Source: Burkholderia catarinensis (GTDB lineage: Bacteria; Pseudomonadota; Gammaproteobacteria; Burkholderiales; Burkholderiaceae). Taken from it: DNA of 64,000 nt. The notes under the pieces were generated by a model. The model saw only the letters and a program-made list of their open reading frames with translations. It was not told where the DNA came from and did no database searches. Position 1 is the stretch's first letter. Each line of letters opens with the position of its first letter. Of this stretch, positions 1-8,053 are shown in pieces. A program made the translations under genes and the position numbers. The stretch is from NCBI RefSeq assembly GCF_001883705.2, contig NZ_MDEQ02000007.1:186001-250000 (forward strand). Reading direction: 5' to 3'.

Positions 1-907
1 CCATCAGCCACGTGGCCTCGAGCTGCATCCATGCCTGCGCGAGCGGATGCTGGATCGACTGGTTCTGCCCGATCGGCCGGCCGAACACGACGCGCTCGCA
101 CGCGTACTGCGTCGCGCGGCGCAGCGCGGCCTGCCCGAGCCCGATCGCCTCCGCGGCGATCAGGATCCGCTCGGGATTCAGCCCGTGCAGCAGATAGCGG
201 AAGCCGTCGCCCTCGTTGCCGATCAGGTCGCCCTCCGGCACGCGCAGGTTGTCGATGAACAGCATGTTCGAATCGACGGCCTTGCGGCCCATCTTCTCGA
301 TCTCGCGCACCTCGACATGCGAGCGGTCGAGGTCGGTATAGAACAGGCTCAGCCCGTCGGTCGGCTTCGCGACCTGGTCGAGCGGCGTCGTGCGCGCGAT
401 GATCAGCATCTTGTTCGCGACCTGCGCGGTCGAGATCCAGATCTTGCGCCCGCTCAGTACGTAGTGGTCGCCGTCGCGGCGCGCCTGGGTGGTCAGGTGT
501 GTGGTGTCGAGGCCCGCGTCCGGTTCCGTCACCGCGAAGCACGCCTTGTCGCGCCCGGCGATCAGCGGCGGCAGGAAGCGCGCCTTCTGCGCGTCGTTGC
601 CGAACACCTGCACCGGGTTCAGCCCGAAGATGTTCATGTGGACGGCCGACGCGCCGGACAGGCCGGCGCCCGACGCGCTGATCGTGCGCATCATCAGCGC
701 GGCCTCGGTCATCCCGAGCCCGGCGCCGCCGTGGGCCGGGTCCATCGCGATGCCGAGCCAGCCGGCCTCGGCGAGCGCCGCGTGGAAATCGGCCGGAAAT
801 CCGCCCGCGCGATCGCGCTCGAGCCAGTAGTCGTCGCCGAAGCGCTCGCAGATTTTTTCGATCGCGCTTTCGATCGCGCGCTGGTCGTCGGTCAGGTCGA
901 ACTGCAT
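1..907 (-). CDS. acyl-CoA dehydrogenase, C-terminus cut by window edge
   Basis: The ATG at 907 opens a reading frame that runs off the left edge, so about 302 N-terminal residues are visible. It has the acyl-CoA dehydrogenase layout: an alpha-helical N-terminal part, the loop FAVTEPDAGLDTT followed by WISTAQ (flavin and substrate contacts of the middle beta domain), then GFRYLLHGLNPERILIAAEAIG, the start of the C-terminal helical domain. The family oxidises acyl-CoA to 2-enoyl-CoA with FAD and passes electrons to ETF. It is the third gene of a run with a CoA-transferase and a CitMHS transporter, 79 bases after the transporter, which suggests one operon. The substrate cannot be told. The catalytic Glu region lies at or beyond the edge. 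Confidence 0.9.
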   Translation of the reverse strand, partial: MQFDLTDDQRAIESAIEKICERFGDDYWLERDRAGGFPADFHAALAEAGWLGIAMDPAHGGAGLGMTEAALMMRTISASGAGLSGASAVHMNIFGLNPVQVFGNDAQKARFLPPLIAGRDKACFAVTEPDAGLDTTHLTTQARRDGDHYVLSGRKIWISTAQVANKMLIIARTTPLDQVAKPTDGLSLFYTDLDRSHVEVREIEKMGRKAVDSNMLFIDNLRVPEGDLIGNEGDGFRYLLHGLNPERILIAAEAIGLGQAALRRATQYACERVVFGRPIGQNQSIQHPLAQAWMQLEATWLM

Positions 908-986
908 GGACTGCTCTCCCGTAAAACGTGAACGGCCGCGCCGTTCTCAAGAAGCCGCCGGGTAATCCCCTCGGGGGGCCTGGCGC

Positions 987-2288
987 TCACAATGGAAACA
1001 CGCCCGTCGCGACCGCGGCGAAGACCATCAGCACGGTGGCGGCGAACAGGAACGGAATCGTGAACTTCTGGTGCTCGGCAAGCTCGACGCCTGTCAGCCC
1101 GACGATCAGGAACGTCGCGGGCGTGAGCGGACTCACCGGGAAGCCGGTCGTCATCTGGCCGAGCAGCGCGGCCTGCGCCATCTGGATCGGCGGCACGCCC
1201 AGCAGCTTGCCGCTCTCCGCGAGCACCGGCAGCACGCCGAAGTAGAACGAATCGGGGTCGAACAGCAGGCTGAGCGGCATCGACAGCAGCCCGAGCACGA
1301 ACGGCATGTGGCGCGCATGCTCGACGGGCACGTGCGCGACGACGACTTCGGCCATCGCCTTCAGCATCCCCGTGCCGGACATGATGCCGGTGAACGCGCC
1401 GGCCGCGAGCAGTACGCTCGCCATCATCAGCGCGGCCTTCGCATGCGCGTCGATCCGCTCGCGCTGGGCCTGCACGTCCGGGTAGTTGATCACGAGCGCG
1501 GCCACCGTGCCGAGCATGAACATCACCATCGGGTCGACGATGCCCGACACCAGCGTGGCGAGCACGACGAGCGTCAGCGCGAGGTTGATCCGGAAGCGGC
1601 CCGGCCGGCGCAACGCGCGTTCGGCGTCGCTCAGCTCGCGCGGCGCGATCGCGAGCGACGCCGCGCCGGCGCGGTCGAGCCCGAGCCGTTTGGCTTCGCG
1701 CACACCGAGCACGTACGCGGTGCCGAACACGAACACGAGCCCGACGATCTGGACCGGAATCATCGGCATGAAGATCGCCGAGCCGGGGATGTGCAGGGCC
1801 GCCGACGCGCGCAGCATCGGCCCGACCCACGGCAGGAAATTGACGCCGGCCGCCATCGACGCGACGCACGCGAGGATGCGGCGATCCATCCCGAGCCGCG
1901 TATAGAGCGGCATCATCGCGGGCAGCGTGACGAGAAACGTGACGGCGCCCGAGCCGTCCAGATGGATCAGCAGCGCGAGCAGCGCCGAGCCCATCACGAT
2001 GCGCGGCGGATGGCAGCCGATCACGCGCAGCACGCCCGCGATGATCGGGTCGAGCATTCCCGCATCGGTGAGGATTCCGAAAAATAGAATCGCAAAAACG
2101 AACATCCCGGCGATCGGCCCGATGTTCTGTACGCCGTGCACGATGAACTTGCCGGTCGCGAGCCCGAAACCGGCCGCGAGCGACGCGGCCACCGGCACGA
2201 CGATCAGCGCGACGAGCGGCGACAGCCGCTTCGTGATGATCAGGCCGAACAGCGCGACGATGGCGATCGCGCCGATCCATGCGAGCAT
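987..2288 (-). CDS. CitMHS-type citrate/dicarboxylate transporter
   Basis: Protein of 433 residues, almost all hydrophobic membrane segments, beginning MLAWIGAIAIVALFGLIITKR. The length and the loop VGPMLRASAALHIPG fit the CitMHS family of proton-coupled transporters that import metal-complexed citrate or related carboxylates at the inner membrane. The ATG at 2288 is preceded by AGAGGAG at a normal distance. A longer in-frame version starting upstream would add an Arg-rich leader with no transmembrane character, so I reject it. It lies between a CoA-transferase and an acyl-CoA dehydrogenase, so the carried acid may be the compound those enzymes activate and oxidise. The substrate is inferred from family only. 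Confidence 0.88.
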   Translation of the reverse strand: MLAWIGAIAIVALFGLIITKRLSPLVALIVVPVAASLAAGFGLATGKFIVHGVQNIGPIAGMFVFAILFFGILTDAGMLDPIIAGVLRVIGCHPPRIVMGSALLALLIHLDGSGAVTFLVTLPAMMPLYTRLGMDRRILACVASMAAGVNFLPWVGPMLRASAALHIPGSAIFMPMIPVQIVGLVFVFGTAYVLGVREAKRLGLDRAGAASLAIAPRELSDAERALRRPGRFRINLALTLVVLATLVSGIVDPMVMFMLGTVAALVINYPDVQAQRERIDAHAKAALMMASVLLAAGAFTGIMSGTGMLKAMAEVVVAHVPVEHARHMPFVLGLLSMPLSLLFDPDSFYFGVLPVLAESGKLLGVPPIQMAQAALLGQMTTGFPVSPLTPATFLIVGLTGVELAEHQKFTIPFLFAATVLMVFAAVATGVFPL

Positions 2289-2414
2289 GATGTGTCTCCT
2301 CTTCAGCCGGTTCGCGTTCGTGCGCGGGCCGGCGTGCTGTCCGAATGGTCGTGCGGCACGCGCGGCCGTGCGGCGCCGTCGGGCGCACGACACGGCCGGC
2401 GGCCGCGATGCCGC

Positions 2415-3575
2415 TCAGTCGCGGCGTTGGTCGTGATCGTTGTCGTCGGCAAACACCTGCGCCGCGTGCTCGTTCAGCGCGGGCGGCGGCCGCCGGTACG
2501 TGGCCGGCGTGCGGCCGAGCTTGATCGGCGACGCGATGCCGCGATGCCGGCCCAGCTCCACCTTCATCTCCCGATGCGCGACATGCGGATGGTCGAGCGC
2601 CGCATCGAGCCCGAGCACCGGCGCGCACGGCACGCCGCGACGCATCAGTTGCTCGGCGAGCGCCGCGCCGTCGTGTCCGGCCAGCGCCGTTTCGAGCAGC
2701 GTGCGCAGTGCCGCGCGGTTCGCGCTGCGCGCGCGGTTGTCCGCGAAACGCGGATCGGCGAGCCAGTCGCGCGTGCCGAGCACGTCGCACAACGCCGCGA
2801 ACTGCCCGTTGTTGCCGACCGCCAGGAAGATGTCGACGCCCGCCGTCGGAAAGCTGTCGTACGGCGTGATGTTCGGATGCGCGTTGCCGGTCCGCACGGG
2901 CGCGTTGCCCGAATGGAAGAAGTTCGGCGTATGCGGATGCAGGATCGACAGCGCGCAGTCGAACAGCGTCGATTCGACGAACTGGCCGCGGCCGCTCGCG
3001 TCGCGCTCGCGCAGCGCCATCAGCACGCCGAGCGCCGCGTTCAGCCCCGTGACGAGATCGACGATCGGCACGCCGACGCGCAGCGGTGCGCCGCCGGCTT
3101 CGCCATTGACGCTCATCAGCCCCGCGAGCGCCTGCACGGCCGCGTCGTAGCCGGGCAGCCCGCCGAGCGGGCCGTCCGCGCCGAAGCCCGACACGCGGCA
3201 ATGGACGAGGCGCGGAAACCGCGCATGCAGCGCGTCGAAGCCGAGCCCCCAGCGCTCCATCGTGCCGATCTTGAAGTTCTCGACGATGGCGTCCGCGTGT
3301 TCGAGCAGGCCGAGCAGCCGCTCGCGGTCGCCCGGTTGCGTCAGGTCGAGCGCGATGCCGAGCTTGTTGCGGTTCACGCCGAGGAAGTACGACGCGGTGT
3401 CGCCGTCGAACGGCGGGCCCCACGTGCGCGTCTCGTCGCCGGACGGCGGTTCGACCTTGATCACCTCCGCGCCGTGGTCGGCGAGGATCTGCGTCGCGTA
3501 CGGGCCGCCCAGCACCCGCGACAGATCGATGATGCGCAATCCCGCCAGCGCGCCCTGCTGCTCGTGTTCCGCCAT
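2415..3575 (-). CDS. CaiB/BaiF family (family III) CoA-transferase
   Basis: Protein of 386 residues with the family III signature: GLRIIDLSRVLGGPYATQILADHGAEVIKVEPP at residues 12-44, ENFKIGTMERWGLG around 99-112, and the probable catalytic Asp206 in STLFDCALS. These enzymes move CoA between acids through a covalent aspartyl-CoA intermediate. I place the start at the ATG at 3575 (MAEHEQQ) because the upstream extension is basic and unlike the family, and it would run through the palindrome at 3670-3687. It is the first gene of the run that includes the CitMHS transporter and the acyl-CoA dehydrogenase, so it probably activates the imported acid. Succinate, mesaconate or itaconate-type substrates are possible, but the sequence does not decide. 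Confidence 0.9.
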   Translation of the reverse strand: MAEHEQQGALAGLRIIDLSRVLGGPYATQILADHGAEVIKVEPPSGDETRTWGPPFDGDTASYFLGVNRNKLGIALDLTQPGDRERLLGLLEHADAIVENFKIGTMERWGLGFDALHARFPRLVHCRVSGFGADGPLGGLPGYDAAVQALAGLMSVNGEAGGAPLRVGVPIVDLVTGLNAALGVLMALRERDASGRGQFVESTLFDCALSILHPHTPNFFHSGNAPVRTGNAHPNITPYDSFPTAGVDIFLAVGNNGQFAALCDVLGTRDWLADPRFADNRARSANRAALRTLLETALAGHDGAALAEQLMRRGVPCAPVLGLDAALDHPHVAHREMKVELGRHRGIASPIKLGRTPATYRRPPPALNEHAAQVFADDNDHDQRRD

Positions 3576-3669
3576 GCGTCTCGCTCCTGGTTCCGGTTGA
3601 TCGGACTGCCGGTTCCGATGGCCCGGCGCCTGCGGCGCGACCTTCCGGATCCGGCGAATAATTCTTGTA

Positions 3670-3687
3670 TGTGAATTTATATTCACA
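3670..3687. promoter_or_regulatory. 18-bp perfect palindrome upstream of the CoA-transferase operon
   Basis: TGTGAAT-TTAT-ATTCACA is a perfect 7-4-7 inverted repeat about 95 bases before the CoA-transferase start, in a short AT-rich patch inside GC-rich DNA. Its size suits a dimeric repressor or activator (GntR, IclR or CRP class). No regulator gene for it lies in the window. It is the likely control point of the 3575-to-left operon. Confidence 0.6.
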
Positions 3688-3850
3688 CTCACGAATTATA
3701 TTGTCAAGCCCGGCAACACCCGGCTGTCGCACGGATAACGTCGCCACCTGCCGGTGAGGACGACACCGAACCCGGGCCAGTTGCGGTGCGGCCCCGCCCT
3801 TCGTTAAGCTGGCGGAAAACGTTAATCTCAAAAATTGAGGCGGAATATTC

Positions 3851-4108
3851 ATGAAACGGTTGTTGCTGGCGGCCTTCGTGCTGGCGTCGACGCTTGGCGT
3901 CGGACACGCGCAAACCCAGACTTTCCATTTCGGCGAAGGACAGACAGGGCCGGGCGCGGCGCCCCGGGCCGCCGCGCCGACCGCACGGCCCGCGCCCGCG
4001 CGCCGTCATGTGACGGCGCCGTCGCCCCACCACCGGCGCGCCGTTCACAAGCGCAGCCATCCGCGCCACGTGAACCCGACGCGCAACGGGATCTATACGC
4101 ACGCGTGA
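3851..4108 (+). CDS. small secreted basic protein, hypothetical
   Basis: Protein of 85 residues that starts MKRLLLAAFVLASTLGVGHA, a clear Sec signal peptide cleaved after about residue 20. The mature part is rich in Pro, Ala, His and Arg and has no recognised domain. A GAGGCGG stretch upstream of the ATG can serve as the ribosome site. It stands alone between the divergent CoA-transferase operon and the Nudix gene. Codon use matches its neighbours. Function unknown; probably a small periplasmic protein. Confidence 0.65.
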   Translation: MKRLLLAAFVLASTLGVGHAQTQTFHFGEGQTGPGAAPRAAAPTARPAPARRHVTAPSPHHRRAVHKRSHPRHVNPTRNGIYTHA

Positions 4109-4259
4109 CGCGGCGTCCGTCGCGCGACGCCGTGCACGGAACTGTCACGAACGGCCGGTAAGATCGGTGCGGCTGCCTGCATGCCGTCGCGGTCCGCTGC
4201 CGGACGAGCGCTCCGCCGACGCGTATTTTCCCCACGATTCAGCACCTGCTTTGCCGAAC

Positions 4260-4682
4260 ATGAGTACCGTGCCGGACACCCTCTTCGTCATCAAGGAACG
4301 CGCCACGATCGTGTGCCGCCAGCGCAGCAGCGTGCTGCTGGTCGCCCGCGCCGCGTCGCGCTGGTCGCTGCCGGGCGGCACGATCCGGCGCGGCGAGACG
4401 CCGCTTCAGGCCGCGCAACGGGAGCTTGCCGAGGAAACGCGGCTGGAGGGGCTCGCGCTCGACTACGCGGTGCAGTTCGGTGGGCTGACGAAGCTGCATC
4501 ACGTGTTCGTGGCCGACGTGCCGGCGCACCTGACGCCGCGCGCGAGCAATGAAATCGCCCGCTGCAAGTGGTTCACCGTCGACCGGCTCGAAACACTTCG
4601 CGCGAGCGTGCCCACGCGCAAGATCATCGAACTGCTGCGCCTCGACGGTTTTTCGGCGATCGTGAACGGCCCGCTTCGTTGA
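4260..4682 (+). CDS. Nudix hydrolase
   Basis: Protein of 140 residues. Residues about 47-70 hold a Nudix box, GTIRRGETPLQAAQRELAEET, which matches G-x5-E-x7-REU-x-EE except that the usual following Gly is Arg. The family hydrolyses nucleoside diphosphates linked to another group, and the conserved Glu residues bind Mg. The ATG at 4260 puts the first beta strand (TLFVIKERATIVCRQ) at the N-terminus as usual. A GTG at 4167 is possible but adds a region unlike the family. It is convergent with the phosphatase-like gene, whose end lies 21 bases away. The substrate is unknown. Confidence 0.82.
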   Translation: MSTVPDTLFVIKERATIVCRQRSSVLLVARAASRWSLPGGTIRRGETPLQAAQRELAEETRLEGLALDYAVQFGGLTKLHHVFVADVPAHLTPRASNEIARCKWFTVDRLETLRASVPTRKIIELLRLDGFSAIVNGPLR

Positions 4683-4703
4683 CGCCGATGCGTCCCGCGC
4701 CGG

Positions 4704-5030
4704 TCAAGTGCGCAGGAACGGGCCGGCCTTGCGTTCGAGCAGCGCGACGAGTTCGGGCTGCATGAACGCGTAACGGTCGGGGATGTCGAGGCAGACGATC
4801 TTCTTGTGCTTCAGATGCGCGCCGAATTGCGCCGACAGCCTCGCCTTGTGCGCGCGCTCCATCACAAAAACGATGTCGGCCCAGTCGAGCTGCTCGGCCG
4901 AGAGGCGCGCGTGCGCATCGGGCGCGAGGCCCGCGGAGTCGGTTTCGACCCCCGGCCACGCGGCGAACACCGCTTCGGCCGTCGGGCTGCGCAGCCGGTT
5001 GCGGCTGCAGACGAACAGCGCCCGCGTCAT
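4704..5030 (-). CDS. low-molecular-weight protein tyrosine phosphatase-like protein
   Basis: Protein of 108 residues that begins MTRALFVCSRNRLRSPTAE. This matches the N-terminal P-loop of the low-Mr phosphatase family (C-x5-R-S; C8 and R14 here). Later ADIVFVME and the C-terminal DIPDRY segment (Asp-Pro-Tyr type) resemble the family. It is shorter than classic enzymes of about 150 residues and belongs to the compact group often annotated as phosphotyrosine phosphatase I-like. The neighbours give no functional clue. The start codon is well supported because the P-loop sits directly after it. Confidence 0.75.
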   Translation of the reverse strand: MTRALFVCSRNRLRSPTAEAVFAAWPGVETDSAGLAPDAHARLSAEQLDWADIVFVMERAHKARLSAQFGAHLKHKKIVCLDIPDRYAFMQPELVALLERKAGPFLRT

Positions 5031-5055
5031 GTCGCTGCTCCGTCCGCTTGCCCGC

Positions 5056-5628
5056 TCACCCTTGCGGAATCGTGCCCGGCCGCACGTACGCGAGCATGTG
5101 CGGCACGTAGTCGGCCTTGCCGAGCTCGACGCCGTGATGGCGCAGGATCGCGTACGCGGCGATCGCGTGGAAGTTGAACTGCGGCAGCGCCCAGTCGCGC
5201 GCGTACTGTTCGCCCGTCATGTCGAACGCGACTCCGTTCGGCAATTCGAGCGCGATCGGCAGCGCGGCACCGCCATCGAGCGCATCCGGCGCGAGTTCGC
5301 CGAGAAACGCGAGCGTGCCGGCGATGATCGCCTGCGCGTCGCTCAGCGAACCGGGCTGCGCATCCGCATTCCATCCTGCCTCGCGCAATGCCGTCAGCGC
5401 AGCGGGCAGCGGCTCGCCGCGCAGCCGGTAGACGGGCTCCATTGCCTGGAAGCAGGAAAAGCGCACCTGTGCGGCAAGCGGATACATGTCGGCCGCCAGC
5501 TTCAGCGTCATCGCTGCATCGGGCTCGGCGCCGGCCGCCTGCTGGTGCGCGATGGCCTTGTCGAGCCACGCGGTCTGCGCGCGCAGCATCTGGGTAAATG
5601 TCGGAACGAGAAGTTGGGTCGGTGACAC
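5056..5628 (-). CDS. DUF1993 family protein
   Basis: Protein of 190 residues. The start is a GTG at 5628 (VSPTQLLVPTF) preceded by AGGAGA at about 8 bases. The earlier in-frame ATG would add 68 residues of Arg-rich sequence that overlaps the next gene, so it is unlikely. The features QYARDWALPQFNFHAIAAYAILRHHGVELGKADY near the C-terminus are typical of DUF1993 proteins, a DinB-like helical-bundle family of unknown function. It lies 25 bases downstream of the phosphatase-like gene's start, on the same strand. Confidence 0.75.
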   Translation of the reverse strand: MSPTQLLVPTFTQMLRAQTAWLDKAIAHQQAAGAEPDAAMTLKLAADMYPLAAQVRFSCFQAMEPVYRLRGEPLPAALTALREAGWNADAQPGSLSDAQAIIAGTLAFLGELAPDALDGGAALPIALELPNGVAFDMTGEQYARDWALPQFNFHAIAAYAILRHHGVELGKADYVPHMLAYVRPGTIPQG

Positions 5629-5785
5629 GCGTGCTCTCCTGTGCAGTTGTTCGCGCCACGATATCAGCGTCGGCGAGAACGCGCATCGACGTACACGATC
5701 CGGCGCGGATCCGGCGATGGGTCGCGTGGCGCGAGCGTTCCGGCACGCGGGACGATCGACGGCGCGCGGCCGCCGAAACGCGGCT

Positions 5786-6238
5786 TCAGGGCTTGCCGTG
5801 TCGTGCCAGGAACCGGTCGAGCTGCGACGCAAACGCCTTGCCGTCGCGCGCGCTGAACGGCGCCGGCCCGCCCGTGTCGATGCCCGCGCTGCGCAACTGA
5901 TCCATCATCGCGCGCGTCGACAGGCGCTCCTCGATGTTCTCGCGGCTGAACCAGTTGCCGCGCGGGTCGAGCGCCTGCGCGCCCTTGTCGAGGACGGCCG
6001 CGGCCAGCGGGATGTCGGCTGTGATCACGAGATCGCCGGCTTCGACCAGCTCGACGATGCGCGCATCGGCCACGTCGAAGCCGGCCGGCACCTGCACCGC
6101 CTTGATGAACGGCGACGGCGGCGTGCGCAGAAACTGGTTCGCGACCAGCGTCACGCAGATTTCGGCACGACGCGCGGCGCGAAACAGCATGTCCTTGATG
6201 ACGGCGGGACACGCGTCGGCATCGACCAGTACTTGCAT
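5786..6238 (-). CDS. YaiI/YqxD family protein (UPF0178, DUF188)
   Basis: Protein of 150 residues. It starts MQVLVDADACPAVIKDML and carries DLVITADIPLAAAVLDKGAQALDPRG, the signature pattern of the UPF0178 family, which has a PIN-like fold with conserved Asp residues. Its biochemical role is not established. The ATG at 6238 is chosen because the beta strand VLVDADACP must be N-terminal. The ORF continues upstream but reads as non-family sequence. It sits 61 bases downstream of the VWA-domain gene on the same strand, probably independent of the cobalamin operon. Confidence 0.88.
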   Translation of the reverse strand: MQVLVDADACPAVIKDMLFRAARRAEICVTLVANQFLRTPPSPFIKAVQVPAGFDVADARIVELVEAGDLVITADIPLAAAVLDKGAQALDPRGNWFSRENIEERLSTRAMMDQLRSAGIDTGGPAPFSARDGKAFASQLDRFLARHGKP

Positions 6239-6299
6239 GGCGGGTTTTCCCAATGGGCAGAAGCAGAAGCGGCGATCATATCGCACCGCAGGCCGGCCA

Positions 6300-6980
6300 T
6301 CAGCCAGCCGGGTCGGTGCAAAGCGCATCGGCCGTCACCCACTGCGCGCCCCACGCGGCGGCAAGCCTTGCGCCCTGCCCGATCCGCACGGCCGCATCGT
6401 CGAAGTCGACGAACACGACGTGATCGGCCGCCGCGGGCTTCGCCGGCGTCTCGTGCGTGCGCCCGTCGGACAGCACCCATAGCCAGCGCGCTTTGCCGGG
6501 CTCGCGCCGCGCATCGCGCGCGAGCAGGCTCGCGGCGGCGGCGATGCCGTCCGCGAGCGGCGTGCCGCCGCCGCCGTCGACGGGTTCGAGCCAGCGCGCA
6601 TTCCACCAGCGCGGCACGGCCGGGCCGAAGCGCCGCGCGGCGCCGTTGCCGCCGAAGCAGATCAGCGCGGTTTCGACGCGGTCGCGCGCGGCGCGATCGA
6701 AATACGCGACGATCAGCCCCTTCGCGAGCGCGAGCCGTTCATGCGACAGCATCGACGCCGAACAGTCGAGCACGAAGCAATGCAGCGCGTGCGGCGTGCC
6801 GGCCCGTTTCCGGAAGCGCAGGTGGCCGTGATGCAGCGGGCCGCCGCGCTTGGCGGCAAGCGTCGCCGGCCATGCAACGGCCGTGCCGGCGCGCGCCGTG
6901 CCCGGCACGCGTGCGGCTGCGCCTGACTGCCATCGAGGACCGCGAACGGCTTTCGCGGCGGCGCCGGCTCGATGGCTCAG
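6300..6980 (-). CDS. VWA-domain (ChlD/BchD-like) chelatase subunit, start uncertain
   Basis: The frame encodes a von Willebrand A domain with the MIDAS motif DCSAS (DxSxS) followed by GGGTPLADGI and LSDGRTHE. It resembles the C-terminal third of the magnesium chelatase D subunit. The AAA-like N-terminal domain and acidic linker of full-length ChlD are absent. No ATG fits. A CTG at 6980 overlaps the TGA of the ChlI-like gene and gives 226 residues; a GTG at 6908 gives 202. Neither has a strong ribosome site, and translational coupling to the upstream gene is plausible. It is last in the cobW-cobN-chlI run, so it probably helps the ATPase drive cobalt insertion by CobN. Confidence 0.75.
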   Translation of the reverse strand: MSHRAGAAAKAVRGPRWQSGAAARVPGTARAGTAVAWPATLAAKRGGPLHHGHLRFRKRAGTPHALHCFVLDCSASMLSHERLALAKGLIVAYFDRAARDRVETALICFGGNGAARRFGPAVPRWWNARWLEPVDGGGGTPLADGIAAAASLLARDARREPGKARWLWVLSDGRTHETPAKPAAADHVVFVDFDDAAVRIGQGARLAAAWGAQWVTADALCTDPAG

Positions 6981-8053
6981 CGTTTTTTTAGCGGCAGCGG
7001 CACCACGCTTTTCACGTCGCGCAGCCCGGCCGGCTCGGGCGGCAGGTAGCCCCAGTCGCCCTGCGATGCCGCGGCATCGTTGTTCGTCGCGCCCGGTGGA
7101 TCGTCGGGCCGCCGGCGTGCATCCGGCGGGGAACGATCGTCGCGTTCGCCGCGCTGCTGCGACGCGCCGGACGATGGCGGCGTACCCGCATGGCGCCGGT
7201 GCCGCAGCACCGCTTCGGCCACGCGCTCCACCTGCGACACCGTCACCGCATCGGCCTGCTCCAGCGCGGCGAGCGCGCGCGCGGCGCGCAGCATCACGAG
7301 ATCGGCGCGCAGCCCGTCGACCGCCGCGTCGATGCACAGCGCGCTCACGCACGCATGGACCGCATCGTCGAAATCCAGCGTCGCCAGCCGTGCGCGCGCC
7401 GCGTGAATCCGGTCGCCGAGTTCGCGCTGCGCGGGTGCATGGCGCGCACGGAACGCGTCCGGATCGAGATCGAACGCGAGGCGCGCCTTCACGATCCGCT
7501 CGCGCTGCGCGGCATCGAAACAGTTCTCCAGCTCGACCATCAGCCCGAAGCGGTCGAGCAACTGCGGGCGCAGCTCGCCCTCCTCGGGATTCATCGTGCC
7601 GACCAGCACGAAACGCGCATCGTGCGCGTGCGACACGCCATCGCGCTCGACGATGTTCACGCCGCTCGCGGCGACATCGAGCAGCGTATCGACGAGCCCG
7701 TCGGCGAGCAGGTTCACTTCGTCGACATACAGCACGCCGAGATGCGCACGCGCGAGCAGGCCCGGCCGGAAGCGCACGCCGTTTTCGGCCAGCGCATGCG
7801 CGAGATCGAGCGTGCCGGTCACCTGCTCGTCGCTCGCCGACAGCGGCAGCGTGACGAACTGCCCTTCGGGCAGCAACTCGGCAAGGCCGCGCGCGGCGGT
7901 CGATTTCGCGGTGCCGCGCGGCCCGCTCACGAGCACGCCGCCGAGCGACGGGTCGATCGCGGCGAGCAGCAGCGCCTGCTGCAACGCATCCTGCGCGACG
8001 AGCGCAGCAAACGGAAAGACCGCGCGGGCGCGGTGCAGTGTCGGATCGGTCAT
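6977..8053 (-). CDS. ChlI/BchI-like chelatase ATPase subunit
   Basis: AAA+ protein of 358 residues: Walker A SGPRGTAKST near residue 43, Walker B VLYVDEVNLL near 120, then GTMNPEEGELRPQLLDRFGL (sensor and arginine finger region), as in magnesium chelatase subunit I. The C-terminal 60 residues are a polar tail rich in Arg, Pro and Asp. The ATG at 8053 (MTDPTLHRARAVFPF) overlaps the cobN stop by four bases. Beside cobN it most likely powers cobalt chelation into hydrogenobyrinate diamide, standing in for CobS. A role with magnesium and chlorophyll is ruled out by context, since no BchH is present. Confidence 0.9.
   Translation of the reverse strand: MTDPTLHRARAVFPFAALVAQDALQQALLLAAIDPSLGGVLVSGPRGTAKSTAARGLAELLPEGQFVTLPLSASDEQVTGTLDLAHALAENGVRFRPGLLARAHLGVLYVDEVNLLADGLVDTLLDVAASGVNIVERDGVSHAHDARFVLVGTMNPEEGELRPQLLDRFGLMVELENCFDAAQRERIVKARLAFDLDPDAFRARHAPAQRELGDRIHAARARLATLDFDDAVHACVSALCIDAAVDGLRADLVMLRAARALAALEQADAVTVSQVERVAEAVLRHRRHAGTPPSSGASQQRGERDDRSPPDARRRPDDPPGATNNDAAASQGDWGYLPPEPAGLRDVKSVVPLPLKKR

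Noticed and set aside
892..3852. A 986-codon minus-strand frame spanning the CoA-transferase and transporter
   Set aside because: It is in the wrong frame relative to both recognised proteins and gives Arg-rich sequence without motifs.
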